DNA of 64,000 nucleotides, taken from an uncultured Lachnospiraceae bacterium. GTDB lineage: Bacteria; Bacillota; Clostridia; Lachnospirales; Lachnospiraceae. A model generated the notes under the pieces. That model saw only the letters and a list, made by a program, of their open reading frames with translations. It searched no databases and was not told where the DNA came from. Location of the stretch: NCBI GenBank assembly GCA_947625015.1, contig CANQMR010000007.1, positions 1 through 64,000 of the forward strand. The letters are read 5' to 3'. Both the position numbers and the translations under genes were made by a program. The stretch's first letter is position 1. Every line of letters starts with the position of its first letter. Positions 26,807-34,736 of the stretch are shown here, piece by piece.

Positions 26807-27669
26807 GAAAAGAAGAATTTTTGGCAAAGCTTAGGAAGAATCTTTCTGTGTTAGAGGAGAAGGAGATTCAGGATATTGTGGAAGAATATGCGCAGCACAT
26901 TGATATGAAGATGAAGGAAGGGCTTTCTGAGGAAGCGGCAATTCAGGATTTTGGGGATTTGAAGGAGCTGACGGCCGGAATTTTAGAGGCGTATCATGTG
27001 AAATCGGATTATACCGGCGAGAAGAGCCTTGATATGGACAAGGTAAAGGAGGAAGGACGCAAGGCAACGCAGAAAGCGGCGACAGCCATTAGCAAAGGCG
27101 CGGGGGCGATAGGCAGAGGGGCCGGCGCAGCGGGAAGATGGGGAAAGCGGCAGGCAGGGAAGCTTTTACAATGGGTGAAAAAGCCGTTTGACCGCATAAA
27201 GGAACGGCTGGAAGTGGAGCGGCAGAACGCAGGGAAAAAGGGATTGCTCGGAAGAATCTGGCTGATGGCGCTGGGATTTTGCAAAATAATCTGCAAAGCG
27301 TTTAAATGGTGTGTTCTGGCCTGCTGGAATCTGTTCTGGCTCTTCAATGCAATTTTTATGGTCTGCAATACCCTGTTGTGCATTTTCCTGTTTGGAATGA
27401 CGGCTGTACTGCTAAGCCAGGGCTATCCGCTGTTAGGCGTGCTGCTGGCGGTAATCGGATGCGGTATGGTGTTTGCGGCCCTTACCCTTTTGTGCGGCGC
27501 TTTAATGACATGGGGAAAAACCGCAAAGGCGGATATCAAGGAAAAGGATAAACAGCTCCCGCCGGAGGATCAGGGAAAGCGGCAGGAAGAATTTGAATAT
27601 CCTGAGGAGGGAGCAGCGGTACAGAAGATTGTTATCAACGAATACCAGGAGGTGTTAAATCATGCGTAA
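26803..27669 (+). CDS. DUF1700-family membrane protein
   Basis: A 288-residue protein. The first 65 residues (MRKEEFLAKLRKNLS...QDFGDLKELTAGIL) are the DUF1700 cytoplasmic helical domain. An amphipathic Ala/Gly/Lys-rich linker follows (about 85-150), then three to four membrane helices (about 150-235) and a charged cytoplasmic tail. Function is unknown; the family accompanies PadR regulators. It is coupled by overlap to the genes on both sides (4 bases and 8 bases). Confidence 0.85.
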   Translation: MRKEEFLAKLRKNLSVLEEKEIQDIVEEYAQHIDMKMKEGLSEEAAIQDFGDLKELTAGILEAYHVKSDYTGEKSLDMDKVKEEGRKATQKAATAISKGAGAIGRGAGAAGRWGKRQAGKLLQWVKKPFDRIKERLEVERQNAGKKGLLGRIWLMALGFCKIICKAFKWCVLACWNLFWLFNAIFMVCNTLLCIFLFGMTAVLLSQGYPLLGVLLAVIGCGMVFAALTLLCGALMTWGKTAKADIKEKDKQLPPEDQGKRQEEFEYPEEGAAVQKIVINEYQEVLNHA

Positions 27670-28366
27670 GAGATATAAGGTTATGGCAGGGCTGTTGATA
27701 GGCGGGATACTGCTTGCCGGGGTTGGAAGCGGAATCGCCTTTGCTGAGTACAGTGAGTTTGAATATGGCGGGGAAAAGACGTTAGAGAACAGCGAATATA
27801 TTACCGAAACTCTGGATTACAAGGTGCCAAAGGACATGATAAAGAATCAGGTTATACATATGGACATACCGGATCATTACTGGTGCACCCAGACGGTGGA
27901 GGAGGATGCTTCCGTTCCCAAAGATTCGATAAGGATTGAGGTTGAATACCTGACCGACCAGAAGGATATAACGCCGCAAGTGAATGAGCAGATTATGACA
28001 GATATCGGCAGTAACATGAAGTATCTTCAGTTGGATTGTGGTTATTATTATCGGGATATGCATGATTTTATGAGGGGCAAGGATATAGTTCTCGCAGATT
28101 TGAAGAATCATACCCTCAGCGATTATAAGATGGACGGCATTCAGAAAATCCGGATTTTCATAAATCCAAAGGCGGATTTTGTTCTGGATACGGGCGCTGA
28201 TTTTTTTGATAGATACTATAGAAGTGATGGAAAACTGGGAGAGGAACTGGAGGAAGAATCGGAAGGCATATCGGAGGAGCAGACAGAGGAAGAATACGAC
28301 GAGTCCGATGAATCCGATGGATCATTGGAGGATGTTACAACAACGGAAGTAGAGACAATGGAATAG
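27662..28366 (+). CDS. Membrane-anchored extracellular protein of the PadR-DUF1700 operon
   Basis: A 234-residue protein with an N-terminal signal sequence or anchor (about residues 8-28), an extracytoplasmic domain of about 160 residues, and a strongly acidic Glu/Asp/Ser/Thr tail (about 195-234). In this operon position other Firmicutes often carry DUF4097-type adhesin-like proteins; I cannot confirm that fold here. It begins 8 bases inside the DUF1700 gene, so the three genes act together. Confidence 0.65.
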   Translation: MRKRYKVMAGLLIGGILLAGVGSGIAFAEYSEFEYGGEKTLENSEYITETLDYKVPKDMIKNQVIHMDIPDHYWCTQTVEEDASVPKDSIRIEVEYLTDQKDITPQVNEQIMTDIGSNMKYLQLDCGYYYRDMHDFMRGKDIVLADLKNHTLSDYKMDGIQKIRIFINPKADFVLDTGADFFDRYYRSDGKLGEELEEESEGISEEQTEEEYDESDESDGSLEDVTTTEVETME

Positions 28367-28372
28367 AAAATA

Positions 28373-28418
28373 CCGGCCCCTGATTGTCAGATGATAGCCT
28401 GACTTTTGGGGGCCGGTT
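28373..28418. terminator. Terminator between the PadR operon and the convergent amt gene
   Basis: An 8-bp GC stem (CCGGCCCC / GGGGCCGG) with an internal TCAG/CTGA extension lies between convergent genes. T runs are short on either side, so efficiency is uncertain. Confidence 0.6.
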
Positions 28419-28461
28419 CTGTCTATGGAAAACAAAGGTTTTTATGGTAGTAATTGGAAAA

Positions 28462-30201
28462 TCAGTTCTCGCCCTGCAATGCGGCAAAGCCCTGCTCACC
28501 GGTTCTTACCTTGATAACATTTTCTACATCATATACGAAAATCTTACCATCACCGATGCTGCCGGTATAAAGCGCTTTTCTGGTTACCTCGATTACCTTT
28601 TCAACCGGAACAGCGCTGACAATCACTTCAACCTTTACCTTAGGCAGAAGGACAACATCGATTTCCGCACCACGATACATCTTAGCGGCGCCCTTCTGGA
28701 TACCGCAGCCAAGTACCTGGGTAACGGTGATGCCGGATACGCCGATTTCATTTAAGGCAGCCTTTAACTCGTCAAACTTATTCTGCTTGCACAAAATACT
28801 GATTTTCGTAAGTTTATGGCCGCTTCCGTCAGCAGGAGCAGTAGACTTGTATTCTGTAACCGGAACCGCCTGCGCAGGTGTGGCGGCTTCTGCCGTAGGC
28901 AGCTCGCCGGCCATGCTTCCGAGGAATACGCTTCTCTCCGGTGAAGATACGAAGTCGGAATAAGCATTTGCCAGATTGTGCTCGGTAGAGTCCAGACCAA
29001 GAACCTCTTCTTCTTCTGTGACACGAAGGCCAATGGTATGCTTAATCAACTGGAATACGATGGTCATGGTAACGGCAACCCAGGCAATGACGGTGATCAT
29101 ACCCAACGCCTGTACGCCTAGCAGATGCGCACCGCCGCCGGTAAATAATCCCTTCCACTCTGTGCCGGCGCCGTCGGAAAACAGACCGACAGCAAGCGTA
29201 CCGAAGGCTCCGTTTAATCCATGGACGCCCACAGCGCCGACGGGGTCATCCACCTTTAATACCTTATCCACAAATTCAATGCCGAATACGACAATGAAAC
29301 CGGAAATGATACCGATAATTGCGGCAGAGGTCGGGGAAACCGTATCGCAGGGGGCTGTGATGGCAACCAGACCGGCCAGAGTACCATTTAAGGTCATGGA
29401 AACATCCGGCTTCTTATAACGAATCCATGTGATAATCATAACGGTTACCGTTGCCACAGCGGCAGCTAAGTTGGTAGTGACAAAAATCTTACCGGCAGAT
29501 ACAATGGCGTCGCCTTCCATGGATACGGTAGAAGCGCCGTTAAATCCGAACCAGCAGAACCAGAGAATGAATACGCCCAAAGCGCCCAAAGTCAGACTGT
29601 GTCCGGGAATGGCTCTTGCCCGCCCGTCCTTGTGATATTTACCGATACGGGGTCCAAGAATCATGGCGCCGACAAATGCAGCTACGCCGCCCACCATATG
29701 TACCGCGGTGGAACCGGCAAAATCGTGGAAGCCCATCTGGGCCAGCCAGCCGCCGCCCCAAATCCAGTGTCCGGAAATCGGATAAATAACCAGGCTGATA
29801 ATCAAACTGTAAATACAGTAAGAAAGGAATTTGGTACGCTCCGCCATGGCGCCGGATACGATGGTGGCTGCGGTTGCGCAGAATACCGTCTGGAAGATTA
29901 AGAACGCCCAGAATGGAACCCCATCGGGACACATAGCGTTTCCGTAATTGCTTTCTGAGGCAATACCTTTTATGCTTCCGATAAAACCACCGTCGCCGGT
30001 ATTGCCGAACATCAGGCCGAAACCAATCAGCCAGAAAATCGGGGTACCGATGGAAAAGTCCATCAGATTTTTCATGATAATGTTACCTGCATTCTTCGCT
30101 CTTGTGAAACCGGTCTCCACCATGGCGAATCCGGCCTGCATGAAGAATACCAATGCGGCGCCGACAAGCACCCAAATTGTGTTAACAGCAGAATACTCCA
30201 T
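28462..30201 (-). CDS. amt: Ammonium transporter fused to a PII signalling domain
   Basis: A 579-residue fusion. Residues about 1-410 form an Amt channel with eleven expected helices (NTIWVLVGAALVFFMQAGFAMVETGF, HMVGGVAAFVGA, VHGLNGAFGTLAVG). A linker of about 55 residues follows, then a PII (GlnB/GlnK) domain from about 464: QNKFDELKAALNEIG, QKGAAKMYRGAEI, GSIGDGKIFVYDVE. The T-loop has Tyr in MYRGAE, but the Tyr51 uridylylation position is Ile. The tethered PII presumably gates the channel by ATP/ADP and 2-oxoglutarate. The ATG at 30201 has AGGAGG 8 bases upstream. Expression is probably attenuated in its leader. Confidence 0.95.
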   Translation of the reverse strand: MEYSAVNTIWVLVGAALVFFMQAGFAMVETGFTRAKNAGNIIMKNLMDFSIGTPIFWLIGFGLMFGNTGDGGFIGSIKGIASESNYGNAMCPDGVPFWAFLIFQTVFCATAATIVSGAMAERTKFLSYCIYSLIISLVIYPISGHWIWGGGWLAQMGFHDFAGSTAVHMVGGVAAFVGAMILGPRIGKYHKDGRARAIPGHSLTLGALGVFILWFCWFGFNGASTVSMEGDAIVSAGKIFVTTNLAAAVATVTVMIITWIRYKKPDVSMTLNGTLAGLVAITAPCDTVSPTSAAIIGIISGFIVVFGIEFVDKVLKVDDPVGAVGVHGLNGAFGTLAVGLFSDGAGTEWKGLFTGGGAHLLGVQALGMITVIAWVAVTMTIVFQLIKHTIGLRVTEEEEVLGLDSTEHNLANAYSDFVSSPERSVFLGSMAGELPTAEAATPAQAVPVTEYKSTAPADGSGHKLTKISILCKQNKFDELKAALNEIGVSGITVTQVLGCGIQKGAAKMYRGAEIDVVLLPKVKVEVIVSAVPVEKVIEVTRKALYTGSIGDGKIFVYDVENVIKVRTGEQGFAALQGEN

Positions 30202-30292
30202 AACACACACCTCCTAAAAATAATGAAAGACGCCTGGAATCATTTTAAGTAATCTAAAATGATTGCAGACGCCTTTGTCTCTGTTATATAAG

Positions 30293-30329
30293 AAAAAAGG
30301 TGCAACGCATCTGTCTGCGAAGCACCTTT
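30293..30329 (-). terminator. Intrinsic terminator inside the amt leader (attenuator)
   Basis: Read on the minus strand, AAAGGTGC...GCACCTTTTTT forms a stem with an inner CGCA/TGCG helix and a six-base loop, followed by six U. It lies between the amt promoter and start codon, so full-length transcription needs antitermination or read-through. Confidence 0.75.
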
Positions 30330-30347
30330 GCCCTTAACACGATTTCC

Positions 30348-30375
30348 ATTATACTGGAGAATTTTGATTTGTCAA
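30348..30375 (-). promoter_or_regulatory. Promoter of the Amt-PII gene
   Basis: On the minus strand, TTGACA (30375-30370), 16-nt spacer, TATAAT (30353-30348), both consensus hexamers. The leader is about 140 nt and holds a terminator followed by a second A+T-rich hairpin (AATCATTTTA / TAAAATGATT, 30236-30262). Confidence 0.85.
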
Positions 30376-30465
30376 TACCCAAAATAAATTTTTTTAAGAA
30401 TGAATCCTGACATAGCAGATAAAGAGGCGGGACAAGATTAATATAGTTAAGTGCAGGAATTTCCA

Positions 30466-30494
30466 TTGACGAAAATCGCAAGTTGGGATAGCAT
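30466..30494 (+). promoter_or_regulatory. Possible promoter of the AraC-family gene
   Basis: TTGACG (30466-30471), 17-nt spacer, TAGCAT (30489-30494). The -35 box is good and the -10 box imperfect. Confidence 0.45.
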
Positions 30495-30547
30495 ATATTT
30501 AGATTAGAAAACAGTTATCCGAAAGGAAGAATGTAAGGAGGAATCCG

Positions 30548-31252
30548 ATGAAATATAAATTATCTCCCCAGCCCATGTTTGCCCGGAAAAAATGGGATTA
30601 CAATGAGTGCGCTATCGAGGGATATAAGGATTGTTACTGTTATGAGATGAAGCCTGAAGATACCTTAATCTATGTGCCCGACGGCGGAAAGGATTTTCTC
30701 TGGAACCGTAACAGGAAAATACTCTGTACGCTGGATTGCGGCAGCCGGGTGACAAAGGTGGAACAGCCGGGAGATACTTTACTGGGGCTGCATATCAGCC
30801 CTCTTTATAACGCTGCCTGTTCTGAGGAACAGCTTCGTCTTGCTATGGAAAAATTGGGCGGTATGGATTCGTTTAGGGAGCAGACCCGCTATTGGAACCG
30901 GAAATTTTCTGAGATATTTTATATAGAAGAAGTCCATCCTTTAATCCGGCATACGCTAACCCGGATTATGGAGAGTAAGGGACAGGCGGCAGTAGAGGAA
31001 CTGGCAGAGGCGGCGGACTATACGCCCCGCCAGTTGGAGTATGTGTTCCGGGATCATTTTGGCTGCGGACCGAAGCGCTTAAGCCAGTACATCCGCCTGC
31101 ATTGTGCCGTAAGCTATATTGTCAGGGAACCGGAGAAGAGCTTCGGTGTGTGGGCCGGGCAGCTCGGCTATTCGGACCAGTCTCATTTCCAGCGGGAGTT
31201 TAAGCGGTTTCTCGGCATGACGCCGAAGCAGTTTGTCATGCGGTATCTGTAA
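30548..31252 (+). CDS. AraC-family transcriptional regulator
   Basis: A 234-residue regulator. The C-terminal two helix-turn-helix domain is clear: VEELAEAADYTPRQLEYVFRDHFG is the first, and FGVWAGQLGYSDQSHFQREFKRFLGMTPKQF is the conserved second. The N-terminal half (about 1-120) is a small sensor domain of unknown ligand (DUF6597-like). It points away from amt and towards the envelope cluster; whether it controls either is unknown. Confidence 0.88.
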   Translation: MKYKLSPQPMFARKKWDYNECAIEGYKDCYCYEMKPEDTLIYVPDGGKDFLWNRNRKILCTLDCGSRVTKVEQPGDTLLGLHISPLYNAACSEEQLRLAMEKLGGMDSFREQTRYWNRKFSEIFYIEEVHPLIRHTLTRIMESKGQAAVEELAEAADYTPRQLEYVFRDHFGCGPKRLSQYIRLHCAVSYIVREPEKSFGVWAGQLGYSDQSHFQREFKRFLGMTPKQFVMRYL

Positions 31253-31313
31253 GCTAATGTTGAAATTTTTTACTGTGCGCTGCCTGTAATCTACATTTGT
31301 GGTAAATGAATTG

Positions 31314-31341
31314 TTGACACCGGAAAGTTTTGTGATACAAT
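31314..31341 (+). promoter_or_regulatory. Promoter of the envelope cluster
   Basis: TTGACA (31314-31319), 16-nt spacer, TACAAT (31336-31341), about 65 bases before the first gene of the series of envelope genes that runs to 38.1 kb. Confidence 0.75.
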
Positions 31342-31408
31342 AAGTGTGTTGCAGTATTTTCTGTTAATTCTGACAGAATGCGACAATTACACCAAAGGAG
31401 TTTACAGG

Positions 31409-32365
31409 ATGATAAAATGGAATAAATTATTATTTGGCACAGCGCTTATTTTATCCTGCGGCGTACATGCAGCCGGGGCCAAAAAGGTACGGCAGGGAAC
31501 GCCCGTACTACAAAGCGCGCATGAAATACAGCTTACGCAGCGGACAGCATCAACAGGCAAGAAAAAGGTATCTGAAAAGACGAGAAACAAATATTTTTCA
31601 GATTCCGCTTTTGTGGGAAATTCGGTAGGCCTGGGATTAAAATATTATTTTGATTCTAAGGGAAAAGGCTATCTGGGCGGCCCGGTTATGCTGGTGCAGG
31701 GTTGCTATTCCTTTGCGAATGACAAGCAGTCGTATTCTAAATATCAAATAGGGTACAGGGGCAGGAAATATAAAGCGAAAGATGCAATTGCGGCAGCTAA
31801 GGTGAAACGGGTTTTTATCAATATGGGAACCAATGATTTGTGGAAGCCTGCGGCCCAGACTTATGAGGATTATGTGAATTACCTAAAGGGAATCAGAAAG
31901 AAAAATCCCAAGGTGGTTATATTTATTGAAAGCACCACGCCTATGTGTAACTCCCGCCAGCAAAAATATCTGAACAACAAGGCCATTAATGAGTTGAATC
32001 AGAGAATGGAAGAGTATTGTGAAAAACACAGGGATATGTATTATATAGATATCAATACGCCTTTAAAGGATTCTAAGGGCGGTCTTCAGGGCAAATACGC
32101 CAGCGACGGTTATGTACATATGACCTATGCCGGATATAAGGTATGGACGGATACGGTCGTTAAGTTTGTGGACAAGCTGATTTTAAAAGAACAAAAGGCG
32201 TCAGATGCAGTAAAGCAGGCGGCCAAAAGTAAGACGCCGGAGGATTATGCAAAGGCGCAAAATCTGGTAAAGGCGTTAAAAGCCGGACAGAAGAAAGACG
32301 AGTTAAAGAAGAAATTATCAGGGATTGAGACGATAACCAATCCGCCGACATCGGAAACATACTAA
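31409..32365 (+). CDS. Secreted SGNH/GDSL hydrolase
   Basis: A 318-residue protein with a signal peptide (about 1-23, ending HAAGA). The SGNH blocks are present: DSAFVGNSVGLG (nucleophile Ser in GNS), FINMGTNDLW (block III Asn) and SDGYVHMTYAGYKVW (Asp and His). Such extracellular esterases add or remove acetyl groups on surface glycans. The tail (about 265-318) is helical and Lys-rich. The start at 31409 follows AAAGGAG by 9 bases. First gene of the presumed operon with the transglutaminase and MBOAT genes. Confidence 0.85.
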   Translation: MIKWNKLLFGTALILSCGVHAAGAKKVRQGTPVLQSAHEIQLTQRTASTGKKKVSEKTRNKYFSDSAFVGNSVGLGLKYYFDSKGKGYLGGPVMLVQGCYSFANDKQSYSKYQIGYRGRKYKAKDAIAAAKVKRVFINMGTNDLWKPAAQTYEDYVNYLKGIRKKNPKVVIFIESTTPMCNSRQQKYLNNKAINELNQRMEEYCEKHRDMYYIDINTPLKDSKGGLQGKYASDGYVHMTYAGYKVWTDTVVKFVDKLILKEQKASDAVKQAAKSKTPEDYAKAQNLVKALKAGQKKDELKKKLSGIETITNPPTSETY

Positions 32366-32399
32366 AGAAACGCTTGAATGAACAGTAGGAGGGCAGAAC

Positions 32400-33272
32400 A
32401 TGAAAAAGAATGTTGCAAATTTACAGCAGAGGATACAGTTAGAAATATATGTGGTTTTATTTTTAGTGATGTTACTGGTAACCGTAAACAGGGTTCAGGC
32501 AGCGGAAACGACGGATATGCCGGCTAATGATACGCCAACTACGGAGCAGCAGACAACGACTCCGGCCACAACGGAAACCAATGCGACAGCGCAGCCGGAA
32601 GGCAAGCTGGTGACAAAAAAAGGGAACACGTATTATGAATATGCAGACGGAACCAAAGCAAAAAAGACCTTCGTTGAGATAGAGGGAAAGACCTATTATT
32701 TTGGGAAAAAAGGCGTTATGCAAAAAGGCTGGATGAAGAAGGGCAAGGGATATATTTATTTTGACCGCAGCACAGGCGTGCAGAAGAAGAATACAAAGAT
32801 AGACGGTATTAAGCTGGATAAGAAAGGTCAGGCAAAGAAATCTTCATATAATAATAAAAAGATTAAGACCATGTTAAAGGCTAATTCGATAATGAATAAA
32901 GTAACCAAACCCACAGATACCAAGGAGCAGAAATTGAAAAAGGTTTTTGATTGGGTATTGTCTCATCAATATGATAGACACCGCATTTTTGCAAAGGTGC
33001 GTTCCCAGAAGGGCTGGGAGATGACATTTGCAAATGACATATACAGCAAGGGAACCGGCTGCTGTGTATCAGAGGCCTGCGCACTGGCGTTTTTGGCCCA
33101 TGAATGTGGCTATAAGAATGTATATGTCTGTGATGATACCGGGCATGCATGGGTGGAAATCAATGGACATGTGTATGACACCCTGTTTGCAGAGGCCAAG
33201 AGTTATAAGAAATATTATAATTCCACGTATAAGACGGCGGGACTTCATCGGGTTAACAAACTTAAAATCTAG
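32400..33272 (+). CDS. Secreted transglutaminase-like protein with choline-binding-type repeats
   Basis: A 290-residue protein with an N-terminal signal anchor (about 12-35) and a Thr-rich linker. About two cell-wall/choline-binding-type repeats follow (KTYYFGKKGVMQKGWMKKGKGYIYFD, about 75-135). The C-terminal transglutaminase-like core has the triad order Cys (GTGCCVSEAC, 221/222), His (DDTGHAWVEI) and Asp (HVYDTLF). It probably acts as an amidase, peptidase or crosslinker on the cell wall. It follows the SGNH gene by 34 bases and precedes MBOAT by 33 bases. Confidence 0.85.
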   Translation: MKKNVANLQQRIQLEIYVVLFLVMLLVTVNRVQAAETTDMPANDTPTTEQQTTTPATTETNATAQPEGKLVTKKGNTYYEYADGTKAKKTFVEIEGKTYYFGKKGVMQKGWMKKGKGYIYFDRSTGVQKKNTKIDGIKLDKKGQAKKSSYNNKKIKTMLKANSIMNKVTKPTDTKEQKLKKVFDWVLSHQYDRHRIFAKVRSQKGWEMTFANDIYSKGTGCCVSEACALAFLAHECGYKNVYVCDDTGHAWVEINGHVYDTLFAEAKSYKKYYNSTYKTAGLHRVNKLKI

Positions 33273-33305
33273 TAGTATTATAGCCGGAAGAGAGGAATTG
33301 TACAG

Positions 33306-34724
33306 ATGATATTCAGTTCACTGGAATTTTTATGCGTATTTCTGCCAGTCGTATTTGCATTATACTGTGTGCTGCCATCCATAAAGCTGAAAAACGCCCT
33401 GCTGATTATAGCCAGCCTGTTTTTCTACGCCTATGGCGAACCTGTATATGTATTTTTGATGCTGGCCAGTTCATTTTTCAATTATATTATTGCAAGGCTC
33501 ATTGCCGGAACCAATAAGAAAAAACTGTGTGTTGTAATAGGAATCATTTTGAATCTGGGTATTCTTACCGTATTCAAATATACGGATTTTCTGATAGGAA
33601 GCGTGAACCGGATCTTTTCCCTTAAGCTTCATCAGCCGGGAATCGCACTTCCCCTTGGAATCTCTTTCTTTACCTTTCAGGCGTTATCCTATGTGATTGA
33701 CGTCTATTGGGGAAAGGTGGAGGTGCAGAAGAGTTACTGGAAAATCCTTCTGTATATCTCATTCTTTCCACAGCTGATTGCGGGACCGATTGTCAAGTAC
33801 AGAGACATCAACGAGGCGATTAGCAGCCGTTCCATGAAGGCGGATGAAATTGCAAAAGGTATCAGGCGCTTTATCTGTGGTCTCGGCAAAAAGGTATTGA
33901 TTGCCAATACGATGGGACTTGTGGCAGACCATATTTTTGGCGCGCCGGAGGCGAGCGTCAACTTTGTGGCGGCGTGGCTTGGCGCTGTTTCTTATATGTT
34001 GCAGATTTATTATGACTTCAGCGGTTACAGTGATATGGCCATTGGTTTGGGGCATATGTTCGGCTTTCAGTTTAAGGAGAATTTTCAGTACCCTTACGGC
34101 GCTGCCAGCATACAGGAATTTTGGAGAAGATGGCACATTTCCCTGTCCACCTGGTTTAAGGAATATCTCTATATCCCTCTTGGGGGCAACCGGAAGGGAA
34201 AGGCAAGAACCTGTCTGAACCGGATTATTGTATTTTTCTTAACCGGTCTGTGGCATGGGGCTAACTGGACCTTCGTAATCTGGGGCTTGTGGCATGGTCT
34301 GTTCTTACTTTTTGAGACCTATGCGCCCGTAATCAAAAAACTTCCCAAATGGCTGTCGCGCATATACACTCTGCTGGTTGTCTGCGTGGGCTTTGTCATT
34401 TTCAGGGCGGATACCCTGTCTTCCGGTTTATATATGATTAAGCAGATGTTTACCGGGATTTCTTTCTCACCGGCCTGCATCAGTCTGGTTATGCAGCAGC
34501 TTACGCCATGGTTTATTGTGATGGCGGCAGCCGGAATCATTGGCATGGCGCCAATCAGGGGATTAGCGGATAAGCTTCGTGCTGGCATAGAGGCGGAGGA
34601 GCCTTCAAAAAAATGGAAGGCAGTGAGCTTAACGCTGTTTGTTCTGTCTATGCTTTTACTGGTCTGGTGCATGGTGCGGCTTTCAGGAAGCACTTACAAT
34701 CCGTTTATATACTTTAGATTTTAA
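33306..34724 (+). CDS. MBOAT-family O-acyltransferase (AlgI/DltB-like)
   Basis: A 472-residue membrane protein with about 11-12 helices. It matches the AlgI/DltB/PatA branch: FFYAYGEPVYVFLML near the N-terminus, FPQLIAGPIVKY, DFSGYSDMAIGLGHMFGF, FWRRWHISLSTWFKEYLYIPLGGN, and GLWHGANWTFVIWG with the catalytic His317. It moves acyl groups across the membrane for O-acetylation of an extracellular polymer. The next gene encodes a DHHW protein, the usual partner that completes transfer outside the cell. Confidence 0.95.
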   Translation: MIFSSLEFLCVFLPVVFALYCVLPSIKLKNALLIIASLFFYAYGEPVYVFLMLASSFFNYIIARLIAGTNKKKLCVVIGIILNLGILTVFKYTDFLIGSVNRIFSLKLHQPGIALPLGISFFTFQALSYVIDVYWGKVEVQKSYWKILLYISFFPQLIAGPIVKYRDINEAISSRSMKADEIAKGIRRFICGLGKKVLIANTMGLVADHIFGAPEASVNFVAAWLGAVSYMLQIYYDFSGYSDMAIGLGHMFGFQFKENFQYPYGAASIQEFWRRWHISLSTWFKEYLYIPLGGNRKGKARTCLNRIIVFFLTGLWHGANWTFVIWGLWHGLFLLFETYAPVIKKLPKWLSRIYTLLVVCVGFVIFRADTLSSGLYMIKQMFTGISFSPACISLVMQQLTPWFIVMAAAGIIGMAPIRGLADKLRAGIEAEEPSKKWKAVSLTLFVLSMLLLVWCMVRLSGSTYNPFIYFRF

Positions 34725-34736
34725 CGAGGTGGTATC

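Noticed and set aside
28384..30217. Several plus-strand frames opposite amt
   Set aside because: All are shadows of the Amt-PII coding sequence.
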